NCBI GenBank assembly: GCA_947631625.1
Contig: CANRMA010000012.1
Span: 34,811-98,810 of the forward strand
Source: an uncultured Lachnospiraceae bacterium
GTDB taxonomy: Bacteria > Bacillota > Clostridia > Lachnospirales > Lachnospiraceae
Direction of reading: 5' to 3'
Length of the DNA stretch: 64,000 nucleotides
The notes under the pieces were generated by a model that made no database searches, was not told the origin of the DNA, and was given only the letters and a program-made list of their open reading frames with translations. Of the stretch, positions 1 to 8,700 are shown piece by piece; the first letter of the stretch is position 1, and the number at the start of each line of letters is the position of its first letter. The translations under genes were made by a program, and so were the position numbers.

Positions 1-133
1 AGATAAGCGCCGCAACGATGATAAGATGCACGCCGTAATTTTTCGCCACATACTTTATCAGTCTCTTAAAAACTTTTCCCGGATTTTCTATTCTTTTGCC
101 TCTTGGCATTCTTCTTCCCATTGGTCCCGGCAT
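1..133 (-). CDS. ABC transporter permease/ATPase, N-terminal fragment cut by window edge
   Basis: The minus strand reads ATG at 131-133 and stays open for 44 codons to the window edge, beginning MPGPMGRRMPRGKR and then entering a hydrophobic stretch. The start codon overlaps the stop of the upstream ABC gene by one base (TAATG), so translation is coupled. Short Pro/Arg-rich N-termini like this are typical of the second half-transporter in Firmicute heterodimeric ABC exporters. Only the start of the first membrane segment is visible, so the ATPase domain is inferred from the neighbour. It is probably the catalytically competent partner, because the upstream subunit has a degenerate ATP site. 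Confidence 0.75.
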   Translation of the reverse strand, partial: MPGPMGRRMPRGKRIENPGKVFKRLIKYVAKNYGVHLIIVAALI

Positions 134-1890
134 TACTCTTCACCTGCCTTTTCATCGAAATCCCCACCGCCGCCGGTCTGGGATTCATACACTTCACGAT
201 AGATCTCATTATTCTCAAGCAATTCCTCATGCGTTCCGAAACCGTTGATACACCCGTCGTCCATGACTATGATACGGTCCGCATGTTCCACGCTAGAGAT
301 ACGCTGAGCGATTATAAGCTTGGTCGTATCGGGTATCTCCTGCGCAAAAGCTTTTCTTATGCGGGCGTCCGTAGCCGTATCCACGGCGCTCGTGCTGTCG
401 TCCAGAACAAGTATCTTAGGCTTCTTTAAAAGCGCTCTGGCGATACACAGCCTCTGTTTCTGTCCGCCCGACACATTAGCGCCGCCCTGCTCGATATATG
501 TATTATAGCCCTGGGGAAGTTTCTCTATAAATTCATCCGCGCACGCAAGACGGCAGGCTCTCCTGCACTCCTCCTCGTCGGCGTTCTCGTTGCCCCATCT
601 GAGGTTATCAAGTATCGTGCCGGAGAAAAGCACATTCTTCTGCAGCGCCACAGACACCTGATTGCGCAGACTCTCCATATCATACTCGCGCACGTCCCTG
701 CCGCCCACCAGAACGGAGCCTGACGTCACATCATACAGCCTGCTTATAAGATTGACCAGACTAGTCTTCGCGCTTCCCGTACCGCCGATTATGCCTATCG
801 TCTCACCGGACTTAATCTTAAGATTGATATCATGCAGCACAGCCTTATCCTTATCGCCGTAATAGGAAAAATCCACGTCTCTAAACTCAATATCGCCGTT
901 TGCCACCTCGCAGACAGGGTTATCCGGATTGGTCAGATCGCTTTTCTCACACAGCACCTCGCTTACACGCTTCGCGCTCGCCATGCTCATGCTCATCATA
1001 ACGAAGATCATGGAGATCATCATCAGATTCATCAGAATATTCATACAATATGTCAGCAGACTCATCAACTCGCCCGTCTTAAGCATATCCTGCACGATAA
1101 GCTTCGCTCCGATCCAGCTTATCAAAAGGATACAGCTGTATACCGTAAACTGCATGACAGGCATATTAAGGACGACATTCTTCTCCGCTTTCAGGAAAAT
1201 GTCATAAATGCCCTGACTCGCCTTCTTAAACTTGCCGGTCTCATAATCCTCGCGCACATAGGCCTTTACAACACGGATCGCGCTGACGTTCTCCTGAACG
1301 GAAGCGTTCAGCTCATCGTACTTGGGGAACGCCATCTGAAAATATTTCATAGCCCGCCTGATAAGAAAAGCAAGCACTATAGCGAGCAGCAGCACCGCAA
1401 TCAGATACACGGACGCCAGCCTTGCGTTGATAAAGAACGCCATAGCCATAGCGCATATCATGCTGATAGGCGCGCGGAAACACATACGCAGCAGCATCTG
1501 ATATGCCATCTGTATGTTTGTGACATCCGTGGTAAGCCTCGTCACCAGTCCGGCCGTACTGAACTTATCCAGATTGGAAAATGAAAAAGTCTGTATGTTC
1601 TCAAACATCGCCTGCCTGAGATTTCTTGCAAATCCGGTGGACGCCCTTGCGCCGTACTTACCGCCCATTATGCCGCAGTAAAGGCCCGCCAGCGCCATTA
1701 CTATCATCAGGCCGCCAACCATATAGATATGCCTCATATTTCCCGCTTCCACACCGTCGTCGATAATGGAGGCCATCAGAAACGGAATCAGCGTCTCGAA
1801 AATAACTTCCAAAATCATAAATACCGGCGTCAGAATGGATTCCTTCTTGAATTCCCTGATCTGCGCCGCCAAAACTTTGATCATATTCAT
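133..1890 (-). CDS. ABC exporter half-transporter (membrane + ATPase domains), degenerate-site subunit
   Basis: The protein has 585 residues: six-helix exporter membrane domain (about 15-310) followed by an ATPase domain. Visible motifs are Walker A GGTGSAKTS, signature VSGGQKQRL, Walker B LVLDDSTSAVD and switch region IIAQRISS. The catalytic Glu after Walker B is Asp and the H-loop His is Gln, the pattern of the non-catalytic subunit in heterodimeric exporters of the BmrCD/TM287-288 type. The last Walker A glycine is Ala. Its partner is the overlapping gene at 1-133. The third codon (start at 1884) is also ATG and has better spacing from AGCAGGG, so translation may begin there. The substrate is unknown; multidrug or lipid export is typical of the class. 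Confidence 0.88.
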   Translation of the reverse strand: MNMIKVLAAQIREFKKESILTPVFMILEVIFETLIPFLMASIIDDGVEAGNMRHIYMVGGLMIVMALAGLYCGIMGGKYGARASTGFARNLRQAMFENIQTFSFSNLDKFSTAGLVTRLTTDVTNIQMAYQMLLRMCFRAPISMICAMAMAFFINARLASVYLIAVLLLAIVLAFLIRRAMKYFQMAFPKYDELNASVQENVSAIRVVKAYVREDYETGKFKKASQGIYDIFLKAEKNVVLNMPVMQFTVYSCILLISWIGAKLIVQDMLKTGELMSLLTYCMNILMNLMMISMIFVMMSMSMASAKRVSEVLCEKSDLTNPDNPVCEVANGDIEFRDVDFSYYGDKDKAVLHDINLKIKSGETIGIIGGTGSAKTSLVNLISRLYDVTSGSVLVGGRDVREYDMESLRNQVSVALQKNVLFSGTILDNLRWGNENADEEECRRACRLACADEFIEKLPQGYNTYIEQGGANVSGGQKQRLCIARALLKKPKILVLDDSTSAVDTATDARIRKAFAQEIPDTTKLIIAQRISSVEHADRIIVMDDGCINGFGTHEELLENNEIYREVYESQTGGGGDFDEKAGEE

Positions 1891-1935
1891 CCCTGCTCTC
1901 TTATTTTCTTTTACCTTAATTTACCGTTATCTTTT

Positions 1936-1964
1936 AGCATTGACCAAATAAATATTAATGTCAA
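1936..1964 (-). promoter_or_regulatory. Putative sigma-A promoter for the ABC exporter operon, with upstream palindrome
   Basis: TTGACA (1959-1964) lies 17 bp from AATGCT (1936-1941) on the minus strand, about 50 bp before the gene. Just upstream, at 1981-1998, is a perfect 18-bp palindrome TTTATAAAATTTTATAAA that could bind a dimeric regulator, although it is pure A/T. The -10 match is weak. Confidence 0.45.
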
Positions 1965-2091
1965 TACCATACTCAAAAAATTTATAAAATTTTATAAAAA
2001 ATTTATAAGACTAAAGAAAAGGAAGCTGCCATACAACGAATTTTCATCAAATATTGTCCTTTGGGAGACTTTAATTTAGATAGGAATGAGG

Positions 2092-2163
2092 GTTGTTGAC
2101 CGAGAGCTGTTTACCGAAGCTAATTGTCCGAGAGCTGTTGACCGAGAGTTGTTGACCGGATAA
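2092..2163. repeat. Degenerate tandem repeat, 13-17 bp unit x5
   Basis: Five successive variants of GTTGACCGAGAGCT run across this stretch: near-exact units at 2092-2108 and 2137-2150, diverged units between them, and a final one ending at 2163. Together with A/T-rich DNA at 1965-2091, it fills the gap between the ABC exporter and the tRNA terminator. No open reading frame or RNA signature is seen in this gap. Confidence 0.75.
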
Positions 2164-2189
2164 GGGCGTTAAATGCAGGAACGGGAAAT

Positions 2190-2236
2190 AAAAAAGAGCT
2201 GAAAACCGCTAAATCAAAGGCTTTCAGCTATCTTTT
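2190..2236 (-). terminator. Intrinsic terminator of the tRNA-Val/tRNA-Met transcript
   Basis: Arms AGCTGAAA (2197-2204) and TTTCAGCT (2222-2229) form a hairpin. On the minus strand it is followed by a T-run (the A-run at 2188-2195), just after tRNA-Met. An A-run on the other side (2231-2236) makes it symmetrical enough to act in both directions. Confidence 0.8.
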
Positions 2237-2243
2237 TAGGCAA

Positions 2244-2317
2244 TAGCGAGAGGGGGATTTGAACCCTCGACACTACGGGTATGAACCGTATGCTCTAGCC
2301 AACTGAGCTATCTCGCC
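2244..2317 (-). tRNA. tRNA-Met (CAT anticodon), elongator type
   Basis: The minus strand folds as a 74-nt cloverleaf. The acceptor GGCGAGA pairs with TCTCGCT (one G-T pair), the D arm contains AGCTCAG, the anticodon stem-loop is TACGG-TTCATAC-CCGTA, and the T-loop is GGTTCAAAT. The anticodon stem lacks the three consecutive G-C pairs of initiator tRNA and the body resembles the Bacillus elongator tRNA-Met, so elongator is preferred over initiator or lysidine tRNA-Ile. CCA is not encoded. It is co-transcribed behind tRNA-Val. Confidence 0.93.
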
Positions 2318-2324
2318 ATATAAA

Positions 2325-2397
2325 TGGGACCTATAGGGCTCGAACCTATGACCCTCTGCTTGTAAGGCAGATGCTCTCCCAGCTGAGCTAAGATCCC
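2325..2397 (-). tRNA. tRNA-Val (TAC anticodon)
   Basis: A 73-nt cloverleaf on the minus strand: acceptor GGGATCT against AGGTCCC plus discriminator A, anticodon stem-loop CTGC-CTTACAA-GCAG giving anticodon TAC, and T-loop GGTTCGAGC. CCA is not encoded. It lies 7 bp before tRNA-Met and about 45 bp after a strong promoter, forming a two-tRNA operon. Confidence 0.95.
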
Positions 2398-2441
2398 ATT
2401 TCATCATTGATGAGGCTGTCCAAATCACAGCCCGCTTTGTT

Positions 2442-2471
2442 AGTATACAATTTATACAATACTTTTGTCAA
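2442..2471 (-). promoter_or_regulatory. Strong sigma-A promoter of the tRNA operon
   Basis: A consensus TTGACA (2466-2471) is 18 bp from TATACT (2442-2447) on the minus strand, about 45 bp before tRNA-Val. The -35 hexamer is the first unit of the tandem repeat that follows. Confidence 0.85.
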
Positions 2472-2544
2472 GCGATTTATTAAATTTGTCAAACGAATTT
2501 TGTTAAATTTGTCAAACGAATTTATCAAACGATTTATTAATTTA
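2464..2544. repeat. Tandem repeat, ~20-23 bp unit, repeating the tRNA promoter -35 region
   Basis: Units of the form TTTGTCAAACGAATTTATTAA occur in succession (2464-2484, 2485-2507, 2508-2522, then a degraded unit to 2544). Read on the minus strand, three of them carry an intact TTGACA or TTGACAAA, so two extra -35 boxes sit upstream of the working one. Confidence 0.8.
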
Positions 2545-2643
2545 CCCCAAATTTACCTCTAAACCTCAAAAATACATCCCCGGAGAGGATTTTGACGCCT
2601 AAAAGCAATACACGGATTTTATGCGGATGGAAGCGTTCGGCAT

Positions 2644-4413
2644 CTACATCCGCTCCGGCGCGCTAAATCCCAGTAGGTCGATGCAGGTCTCAAGAACTTC
2701 TTTAGTCAGCATAAGCAGTGATATCCATCCTGCCTTTTTATCCTCGTCCTGCTCCGTGAGTATCCTTGTCTCATGATAAAAGCTGTTAAAAGCATTGGCC
2801 AGATCGTAAATGTACGCACATATCCTGTGCGGCGCAGCTTCTTCATACGCCGCTTCAAGCATGGCATTGAACTGAGCGATCTGGAGCATAAGGGCTTTCT
2901 GCGCTTCATTTTCGGCAGGTCTGATCTCAATCTCAGGATTTGCGACGTTTTTCTGCTCATTATATTTATTTAAAATAGATTTTATCCTTACAATAGTATA
3001 AAGTATATACGGCCCGGTATCGCCTTCAAATGACGTAAATCTTTCCACATCGAAAATATAGTCTTTGGAGGCCTGATTGGACAGATCGCCGTATTTTACC
3101 GCGGAAAGCGCCACGACCTCGGCGGTCTTTTTGGCCTCTTTGTCATCCATAGTTTTATTTTCGGCAATCTTTTTATACATTTCTTCGTTAATGTCATTTA
3201 AAAGCATTTCAAGGCGCATAACGCCGCCGTCCCTGGTCTTAAACGGTTTGCCGTCCTTGCCGTTCATGGTGCCGAAGCCTATGTGCATAAGCTCCGTCTC
3301 AGGCTTTACCAGGCCTGTCTTTCTTGCGCAGCGGAAAATCTGCTCAAAGTATAAGTCCTGCCTTTTATCCGTAACATAAATAAGTTTATCAGGCGCATAT
3401 TTATCCATGCGATCCATAATGGTTGCCAGATCCGTCGTATTATACAGCGCCGCGCCGTCTGATTTAAGGATTATGCAGGGCGGTATTTCTTTGGCATCGC
3501 TCTCTTCTTTGACATCTACGACAAGCGCGCCGTCGCTCTCATAAGCATAGCCGCCCTTTTTCATATTCTCAACCATAACGGGAATTATGTCGTGAACGTC
3601 GGATTCGCCTTTCCATAAATCAAAATCGACTTTCAGGTTGTCGTAATTTTTCTTAAGATCGGCGACCGAAACGTTTAAAATATGTTTCCAGAGCGCCCTG
3701 TACCCGCGGACTCCGTTCTGGAGCTTAAATGTATCCTCCATCGCTTTTGCCTTATAATCCGCATCTGACTTGGACTTGGCGCTGGCCGTGGGATAGATCT
3801 CCTCCAGTTCCGATATGGTAAAAGGAGCTTCTTTGGGATATTCTCCTTCGTAATTTTCATCAAAATAAACCAGATCTGGCTCTCTTAACTTAAGCTCGGT
3901 AATGATAAGCCCCATCTGAAGCCCCCAGTCGCCCAGATGTATGTCGCCAAGCACATCATGTCCTGCATAACGGCATATCCTTTTGACGCTCTCCCCTATT
4001 ATCGCAGGACGAAGATGCCCTACATGCAGGGGTTTGGCAACATTTGGACCGCCGTAGTCAACAATGATCTTCTTAGGTTTTTCCGGCATCTGCAGTCCGA
4101 ATTTGTCGCTTTCACTCATTTTTTGCAGGAAATCCTGCAAAAATTTATCCGACACCTTTAAATTAAGAAAGCCCGGAGGCGCCACGTCAACCTGAGAAAA
4201 TACCGCGCTCTCCTTTAATTTGTCCGCCGCCTCGTTTGCTATCACAAGCGGCGCCTTATGGTACTTTTTCGCGCCCGCCATTGCTCCGTTGCACTGAAAC
4301 TCACACAAATCGGGGCGGTTAGAAAGCGTTACCTTTCCAAGCGCCGCATCATATCCTGCATCTTCAAATGCGCTTTGCATTTCCTTTGATATAAGCTCCA
4401 AAAATTTTTCCAT
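2644..4413 (-). CDS. argS: Arginyl-tRNA synthetase
   Basis: Charges tRNA-Arg with arginine in the cytoplasm. The 589-residue length is normal for bacterial ArgRS. The N-terminal additional domain (about 1-110) precedes the class I catalytic core, with the HIGH-type motif HVGH at 130-133 inside a KPLHVGHLRP context. A degenerate KMSKS region lies near FKTRDGGVMRL, and a C-terminal helical anticodon-binding domain includes the segment around YIYDLANAFNSFYHE. The start is supported by AAAGGATATAAAT ahead of ATG. No T-box leader is visible upstream; that gap is filled by inserted elements. It is the last gene of the purL-car-queH-argS run. Confidence 0.97.
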   Translation of the reverse strand: MEKFLELISKEMQSAFEDAGYDAALGKVTLSNRPDLCEFQCNGAMAGAKKYHKAPLVIANEAADKLKESAVFSQVDVAPPGFLNLKVSDKFLQDFLQKMSESDKFGLQMPEKPKKIIVDYGGPNVAKPLHVGHLRPAIIGESVKRICRYAGHDVLGDIHLGDWGLQMGLIITELKLREPDLVYFDENYEGEYPKEAPFTISELEEIYPTASAKSKSDADYKAKAMEDTFKLQNGVRGYRALWKHILNVSVADLKKNYDNLKVDFDLWKGESDVHDIIPVMVENMKKGGYAYESDGALVVDVKEESDAKEIPPCIILKSDGAALYNTTDLATIMDRMDKYAPDKLIYVTDKRQDLYFEQIFRCARKTGLVKPETELMHIGFGTMNGKDGKPFKTRDGGVMRLEMLLNDINEEMYKKIAENKTMDDKEAKKTAEVVALSAVKYGDLSNQASKDYIFDVERFTSFEGDTGPYILYTIVRIKSILNKYNEQKNVANPEIEIRPAENEAQKALMLQIAQFNAMLEAAYEEAAPHRICAYIYDLANAFNSFYHETRILTEQDEDKKAGWISLLMLTKEVLETCIDLLGFSAPERM

Positions 4414-4447
4414 TATATTTATATCCTTTCATAAATTCAGGTATTTA

Positions 4448-4674
4448 TAGGTAATTGCGAAACTCTGATTTACGTCTTTAAGATTGTGCAGATTTAACAA
4501 AACCCTTGCAGGCACGCTTGCGCTGCATTGAGTCTCGCAACGGTACTAAAGCTGCAAAATACGCAGCTTAAGTACAAACGCAAATTCTTTGCGTTGCGGC
4601 CTCAGAGCGCCTGCAATGGTGTTTGTTAAATCTGTACAATCAATATACGTTGAAAGATAGTTTCGAAATCACTA
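4448..4674. mobile_element. MITE-like element copy A (~227 bp)
   Basis: The outer ends are TAGGTAATTGCGAAACT and, inverted, AGTTTCGAAATCACTA. Inside lie long imperfect inverted arms: GATTGTGCAGATTTAACA leading to CTTGCAGGC on the left, and GCCTGCAA followed by TTGTTAAATCTGTACAATC on the right. The centre is variable and rich in CGCAAA. It has no coding capacity. It has the same orientation as copy C and is inverted relative to copy B. It lies directly upstream of argS, occupying the gap between argS and the hairpin element below. Confidence 0.85.
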
Positions 4675-4747
4675 AATTCAGATATTTAGACAATGCAAAA
4701 CCCTGTCCAAAGCGTTTCGCCTAAAATCCCTGCTTCCAACATCGTAA

Positions 4748-4875
4748 GAAGCAAATATAATGTTGCGCGGGGCCCTATGCAGGCGCCGGTCCTTAGGCTG
4801 CGTACTTTGCAGCCTTAGTAACGCTGCGCCGGAGTTGGAGCGCAAGCGCGCCCCGCACAACATTATATTTGCTTC
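4748..4875. mobile_element. 128-bp element with 26-bp terminal inverted repeats
   Basis: The left end 4748-4773 (GAAGCAAATATAATGTTG...) and the right end 4850-4875 are reverse complements with one mismatch in 26. The interior is G+C-rich and has its own small hairpin (AGGCTGCG...GCAGCCT). The whole unit could fold as one long stem. It is distinct in sequence from the TAATTGCGAAAC family. Confidence 0.8.
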
Positions 4876-4922
4876 GCCCCCATTGTTGCCCCAGTCGCCG
4901 CCCCAGTTGTCGCCCCCGTTCC
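4876..4922. repeat. G+C-rich 11-13 bp tandem repeat directly after queH stop
   Basis: On the minus strand, immediately after the queH stop, near-repeats of GGGGCGACAACT appear about four times, abutting the 128-bp inverted-repeat element. Read in an alternative frame it would give a Gly/Asn/Trp/Asp run, but no start or ribosome site supports that. Confidence 0.65.
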
Positions 4923-5603
4923 CTAAACGCCACGTACAGAATACACGCACCCGCAGTAATTCTGTCTGTACAGTCCATACTTTTCAGACAATTCTATCGA
5001 GCGTTTATACCCGTCCTTTTTTTTAAAATCGGAAGGCAGCCAACTTACGCCGCACCGCGCGGAAAGGGCTTCGCCTATTTCGTTTAATTTGGCGGCATTT
5101 TTAAGCGGACTGATCGTTAAGGTGGTTGTGAAATAATCATAACCGCCTTCGGCCGCAATCTGCGACGTTTTTCTAAGGCGTAGTTCATAGCAGACAAAGC
5201 AGCGTTCACCGCCTTCAGGGCAGCTCTCCAGTCCTTTTACCGCCGTAAAGAAACAGTCAGGCTCATAGTCTCCCTCTATTACGTCTATCGGGTAAGCGAC
5301 CGTTTCGGTCAATGAAAGTTCCTCATTGTACGCCGCTATCAGCCGCTTCTGTTCTTCGACACGTTTACGGTATTCGATATCGGGAGAAATGTTAGGATTA
5401 TAATAGAATACCGTTATCTTAAAATATTTCCGCAGATACTCAAGCACATAACTGCTGCAGGGCGCGCAGCAGCTATGAAGCAAAAGGCTTGGCGGATTTA
5501 CGGGCTTCACATTGGGCTTAATATCCGACCGGACAGCATCGTCCTCATAAAGCCCTTCTATTATTTTCTCCAATTCTTTCTGATAATTTCTGACTCTGTC
5601 CAT
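4923..5603 (-). CDS. queH: Epoxyqueuosine reductase QueH
   Basis: Catalyses the last step of queuosine synthesis, reducing epoxyqueuosine to queuosine in tRNA. The family (formerly DUF208) replaces the cobalamin enzyme QueG in many Firmicutes. The 226-residue protein shows the family cysteines: SCCAPCSSYV near residue 45, a CFVCYELRLRKTS segment in the middle, and a C-terminal YCGC. These bind the [4Fe-4S] cluster and metal site. The segment FYYNPNISP is also characteristic. The start ATG follows a block of 17-bp repeats with no strong ribosome site (ACGGGATATATAAA). It lies between carB and argS and may share their transcript. Confidence 0.93.
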   Translation of the reverse strand: MDRVRNYQKELEKIIEGLYEDDAVRSDIKPNVKPVNPPSLLLHSCCAPCSSYVLEYLRKYFKITVFYYNPNISPDIEYRKRVEEQKRLIAAYNEELSLTETVAYPIDVIEGDYEPDCFFTAVKGLESCPEGGERCFVCYELRLRKTSQIAAEGGYDYFTTTLTISPLKNAAKLNEIGEALSARCGVSWLPSDFKKKDGYKRSIELSEKYGLYRQNYCGCVYSVRGV

Positions 5604-5608
5604 TTTAT

Positions 5609-5701
5609 ATATCCCGTCCGGTTCTATATTCAGCCTGTTTCCATATCCTGCCCGTTTCTATATTCTGCCCGGTTCCATATCATGCCCGGTTCTAAATCCT
5701 G
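5609..5701. repeat. 17-bp tandem repeat x5.5 between carB and queH
   Basis: Units ATATCCTGCCCGGTTCT and variants lie exactly head to tail at 5609-5625, 5626-5642, 5643-5659, 5660-5676 and 5677-5693, with a partial unit to 5701. They fill the gap from the carB stop to the queH start. On the coding strand each unit contains a ribosome-site-like GGCAGGATATG or a variant. Confidence 0.92.
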
Positions 5702-5716
5702 CTTTCACTGCCCGTC

Positions 5717-8700
5717 CTAACGTCTGGATATGGTCGAAATATCGATAAGATCCAGTTCTCCCTGCGACGCTGCATTCTCCAAGCTAGAAACAAGGGCCGA
5801 CGCAGTGTCCATAGCGGTTATGCAGTATACGCCGGTCTCGATTGCGGTTCTTCTTATTAAGAAGCCGTCTCTGCTCTTGTCGCGGCCCTGTGTAGGCGTG
5901 TCTATAACAAGATCGATCTCATGTCCTAAGATAAGATCCATGACCGTCGGGGACTCCTGATGTATCTTATTTACTTTTCTTGCCTTAACACCGGCGTCGT
6001 TAAGAGCGGCAGCCGTACTTCTGGTGGCATAGATTTTATAGCCAAGTTTTTCAAAACGTCTGGCGACTTCTATCGCCTCGCCCTTGTCGGCATCCTTTAC
6101 GGTGATTATCATACGTTTATACTTGGGCAGGTTGACGCCCGCGCCAAGAAAGGCCTTGTACAATGCCTCGTTAAAAGTCTTTGAGATGCCCAGACATTCT
6201 CCTGTGGACTTCATTTCCGGCCCTAAGCTTATTTCCGCGCCATAGATCTTTTCAAATGAAAAGACGGGCATTTTGATCGCAAAATAGTCTGCGGGGGGCT
6301 GTAAGCCCGGTTCATAGCCGAGGTCTTTAATCTTTTTGCCTATTATGACTTCCGTTGCCAGATCCACTATGGGTATTCCCGTAACCTTGCTTATATATGG
6401 TACGGTACGCGACGAACGGGGATTTACCTCTATTACGAATACCTCGTCTCCCACTGCGATAAACTGTATATTTATTAACCCTATAACATGCAGGGCCTTA
6501 GCCAGCCGCTTGGAATATTCGGCGATCGTGTCTTTGACTTTTTCAGTTACGGTAGGCGCCGGATATACTGAAATACTGTCTCCTGAGTGAACACCTGTTC
6601 TCTCTATATGCTCCATTATACCGGGTATCAATATATCGGTGCCGTCGCAGACTGCGTCTACTTCAAGCTCTTTTCCCTGTAAGTATTTATCTACAAGAAT
6701 AGGGTGGTCCTGTTCATATCTGTTAATTACCGCCATAAATTCTTCGATTTCACGATCGGATATGGCAATCTGCATACCCTGCCCGCCAAGTACGTAGGAA
6801 GGTCTTACAAGCACCGGGTAGCCCAGTCTGTTAGCTACCTCTTTGGCTTCCTCGGCCGTATAGACGGTTCCTCCGGCCGCTCTGGGTATCTGCGTCTCTT
6901 CCAGTATTTTATCAAATAATTCCCTGTCTTCGGCGGCGTCCACGTCTTCAGCTTTGGTTCCCAGAATCGGAACGCCCATTTTCATAAGGCTTTCGGTAAG
7001 TTTGATAGCGGTCTGTCCGCCAAACTGTACCACAGCGCCGTCAGGTTTTTCAATATTTACTATATTTTCCACATCTTCGGCGGTCAAAGGCTCGAAATAG
7101 AGTTTGTCGGCTATATCAAAGTCAGTGCTGACCGTCTCCGGATTATTATTGACTATAATAGTCTCATAGCCTTCTTTGGCAAAAGCCCAAGTCGCATGCA
7201 CACTACAGTAGTCAAACTCTATACCCTGACCTATGCGGATAGGGCCGGAGCCTAAGACCATGACTTTTTTCTTTTTTCCGACGTCTGCGGCATCCAAAGC
7301 GTCAACTTCCGTTTCGGAACCGAATACCGAATAATAATAGGGCGTCGTCGCGGCAAACTCCGCCGCACAGGTATCAACCATTTTAAATGCGGCCGTAATA
7401 CCGTTGTCATAGCGCATTTTCTTTATCTCATCTTCGCTCTTTCCAGTAAGTCTAGCGATTACATTATCCGGAAATTCAATACGCTTTGCCTCTTTTAATA
7501 AGTCAACGGTAAGCGGACCTTTTTCAAGTGCGGCTTCCATTTCGGTCAATATTGCGATTTTATCAATAAACCACGCATCTATCATCGTTATATCGTGAAT
7601 ACTCTTATAATCTATACCTTTCCGTATGGCCTCGGCAATTACATAGATGCGCTGATCGTCAACTATTTTCAGGCGCTCAAGCAGTTCTTCTTTGGAGAGT
7701 GCGGTAAAGTCATAGCTGCGCAGGCAGTCAACATGCTGCTCAAGGGAACGTATCGCCTTCATAAGCGCGCCCTCGAAGTTATCACAGATGCTCATGACTT
7801 CTCCGGTCGCTTTCATCTGTGTTGTAAGTGTACGTTTAGCCGTTATAAATTTATCGAAAGGCAGTCTGGGTATCTTGACGACGCAGTAATCGAGCGTCGG
7901 CTCAAAGCTGGCGTAGGTCTTGCCTGTAATGGCATTTTTGATCTCGTCAAGATTATAGCCGAGTGCGATTTTGGCCGCGACCTTCGCTATGGGATAGCCC
8001 GTCGCTTTGGAGGCGAGCGCCGAAGAACGGCTCACACGCGGATTGACCTCGATCACACAGTATTCAAAGCTGGTAGGATGCAGTGCAAACTGCACGTTAC
8101 AGCCGCCTGTGATCTCCAACTCATTTATGATATTCAAAGCTGCGCTTCTCAACATCTGATATTCTTTATCGGAAAGCGTCTGGGAAGGCGCAACGACTAT
8201 ACTGTCGCCCGTATGAACTCCTACGGGATCGATATTTTCCATATTGCAGACGGTTATACAGTTTCCCGCTCCGTCGCGCATAACTTCATATTCTATCTCT
8301 TTCCAGCCGGCTATGCAGCGTTCCACCAAAACCTGTCCCACTCTTGAAAGACGCAGACCGTTGGCAAGGATTTCCTCTAACTCTTTACGGTCATTCGCTA
8401 TACCGCCGCCGGAACCGCCAAGTGTATAAGCCGGACGCAGCACTACGGGATAACCTATCTTTTCGGCAAAAACAACGCCGTCCTCTATGTTTTCCACCAC
8501 CAGCGAGGGCGCGCAGGGCTCTCCTATTTTTTCCATAGTTTCTTTAAATTCCAGACGGTCTTCGGCCTTTTTAATGGTCTTCGCAGTGGTTCCGAGCAAA
8601 GTCACGCCATGCGCGGCCAGAAAGCCCGACTCGTCGAGCTCCATACCTAAGTTTAAGCCCGCCTGTCCGCCCATGTTAGGCAAAAGGCTGTCCGGTTTTT

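Noticed and set aside
832..1584. 250-codon open frame on the plus strand
   Set aside because: It is the complement of the ABC exporter gene; His-rich composition and no ribosome site mark it as an antisense shadow.
2244..2317. CAT-anticodon tRNA as initiator or lysidine tRNA-Ile
   Set aside because: The anticodon stem lacks the three G-C pairs of initiator tRNA, and the body matches elongator tRNA-Met better than tRNA-Ile2.
4414..4922. Possible T-box or riboswitch ahead of argS
   Set aside because: The hairpins here are inserted elements with inverted ends; no specifier loop or T-box sequence is present.
4678..4950. 90-codon Gly/Asn/Trp-rich frame overlapping the end of queH
   Set aside because: It spans the inverted-repeat element and tandem repeat, has no ribosome site, and overlaps queH out of frame.
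7595..8347. 250-codon plus-strand open frame inside carB
   Set aside because: Fully antisense to a well-conserved gene, with no start signal or protein resemblance.
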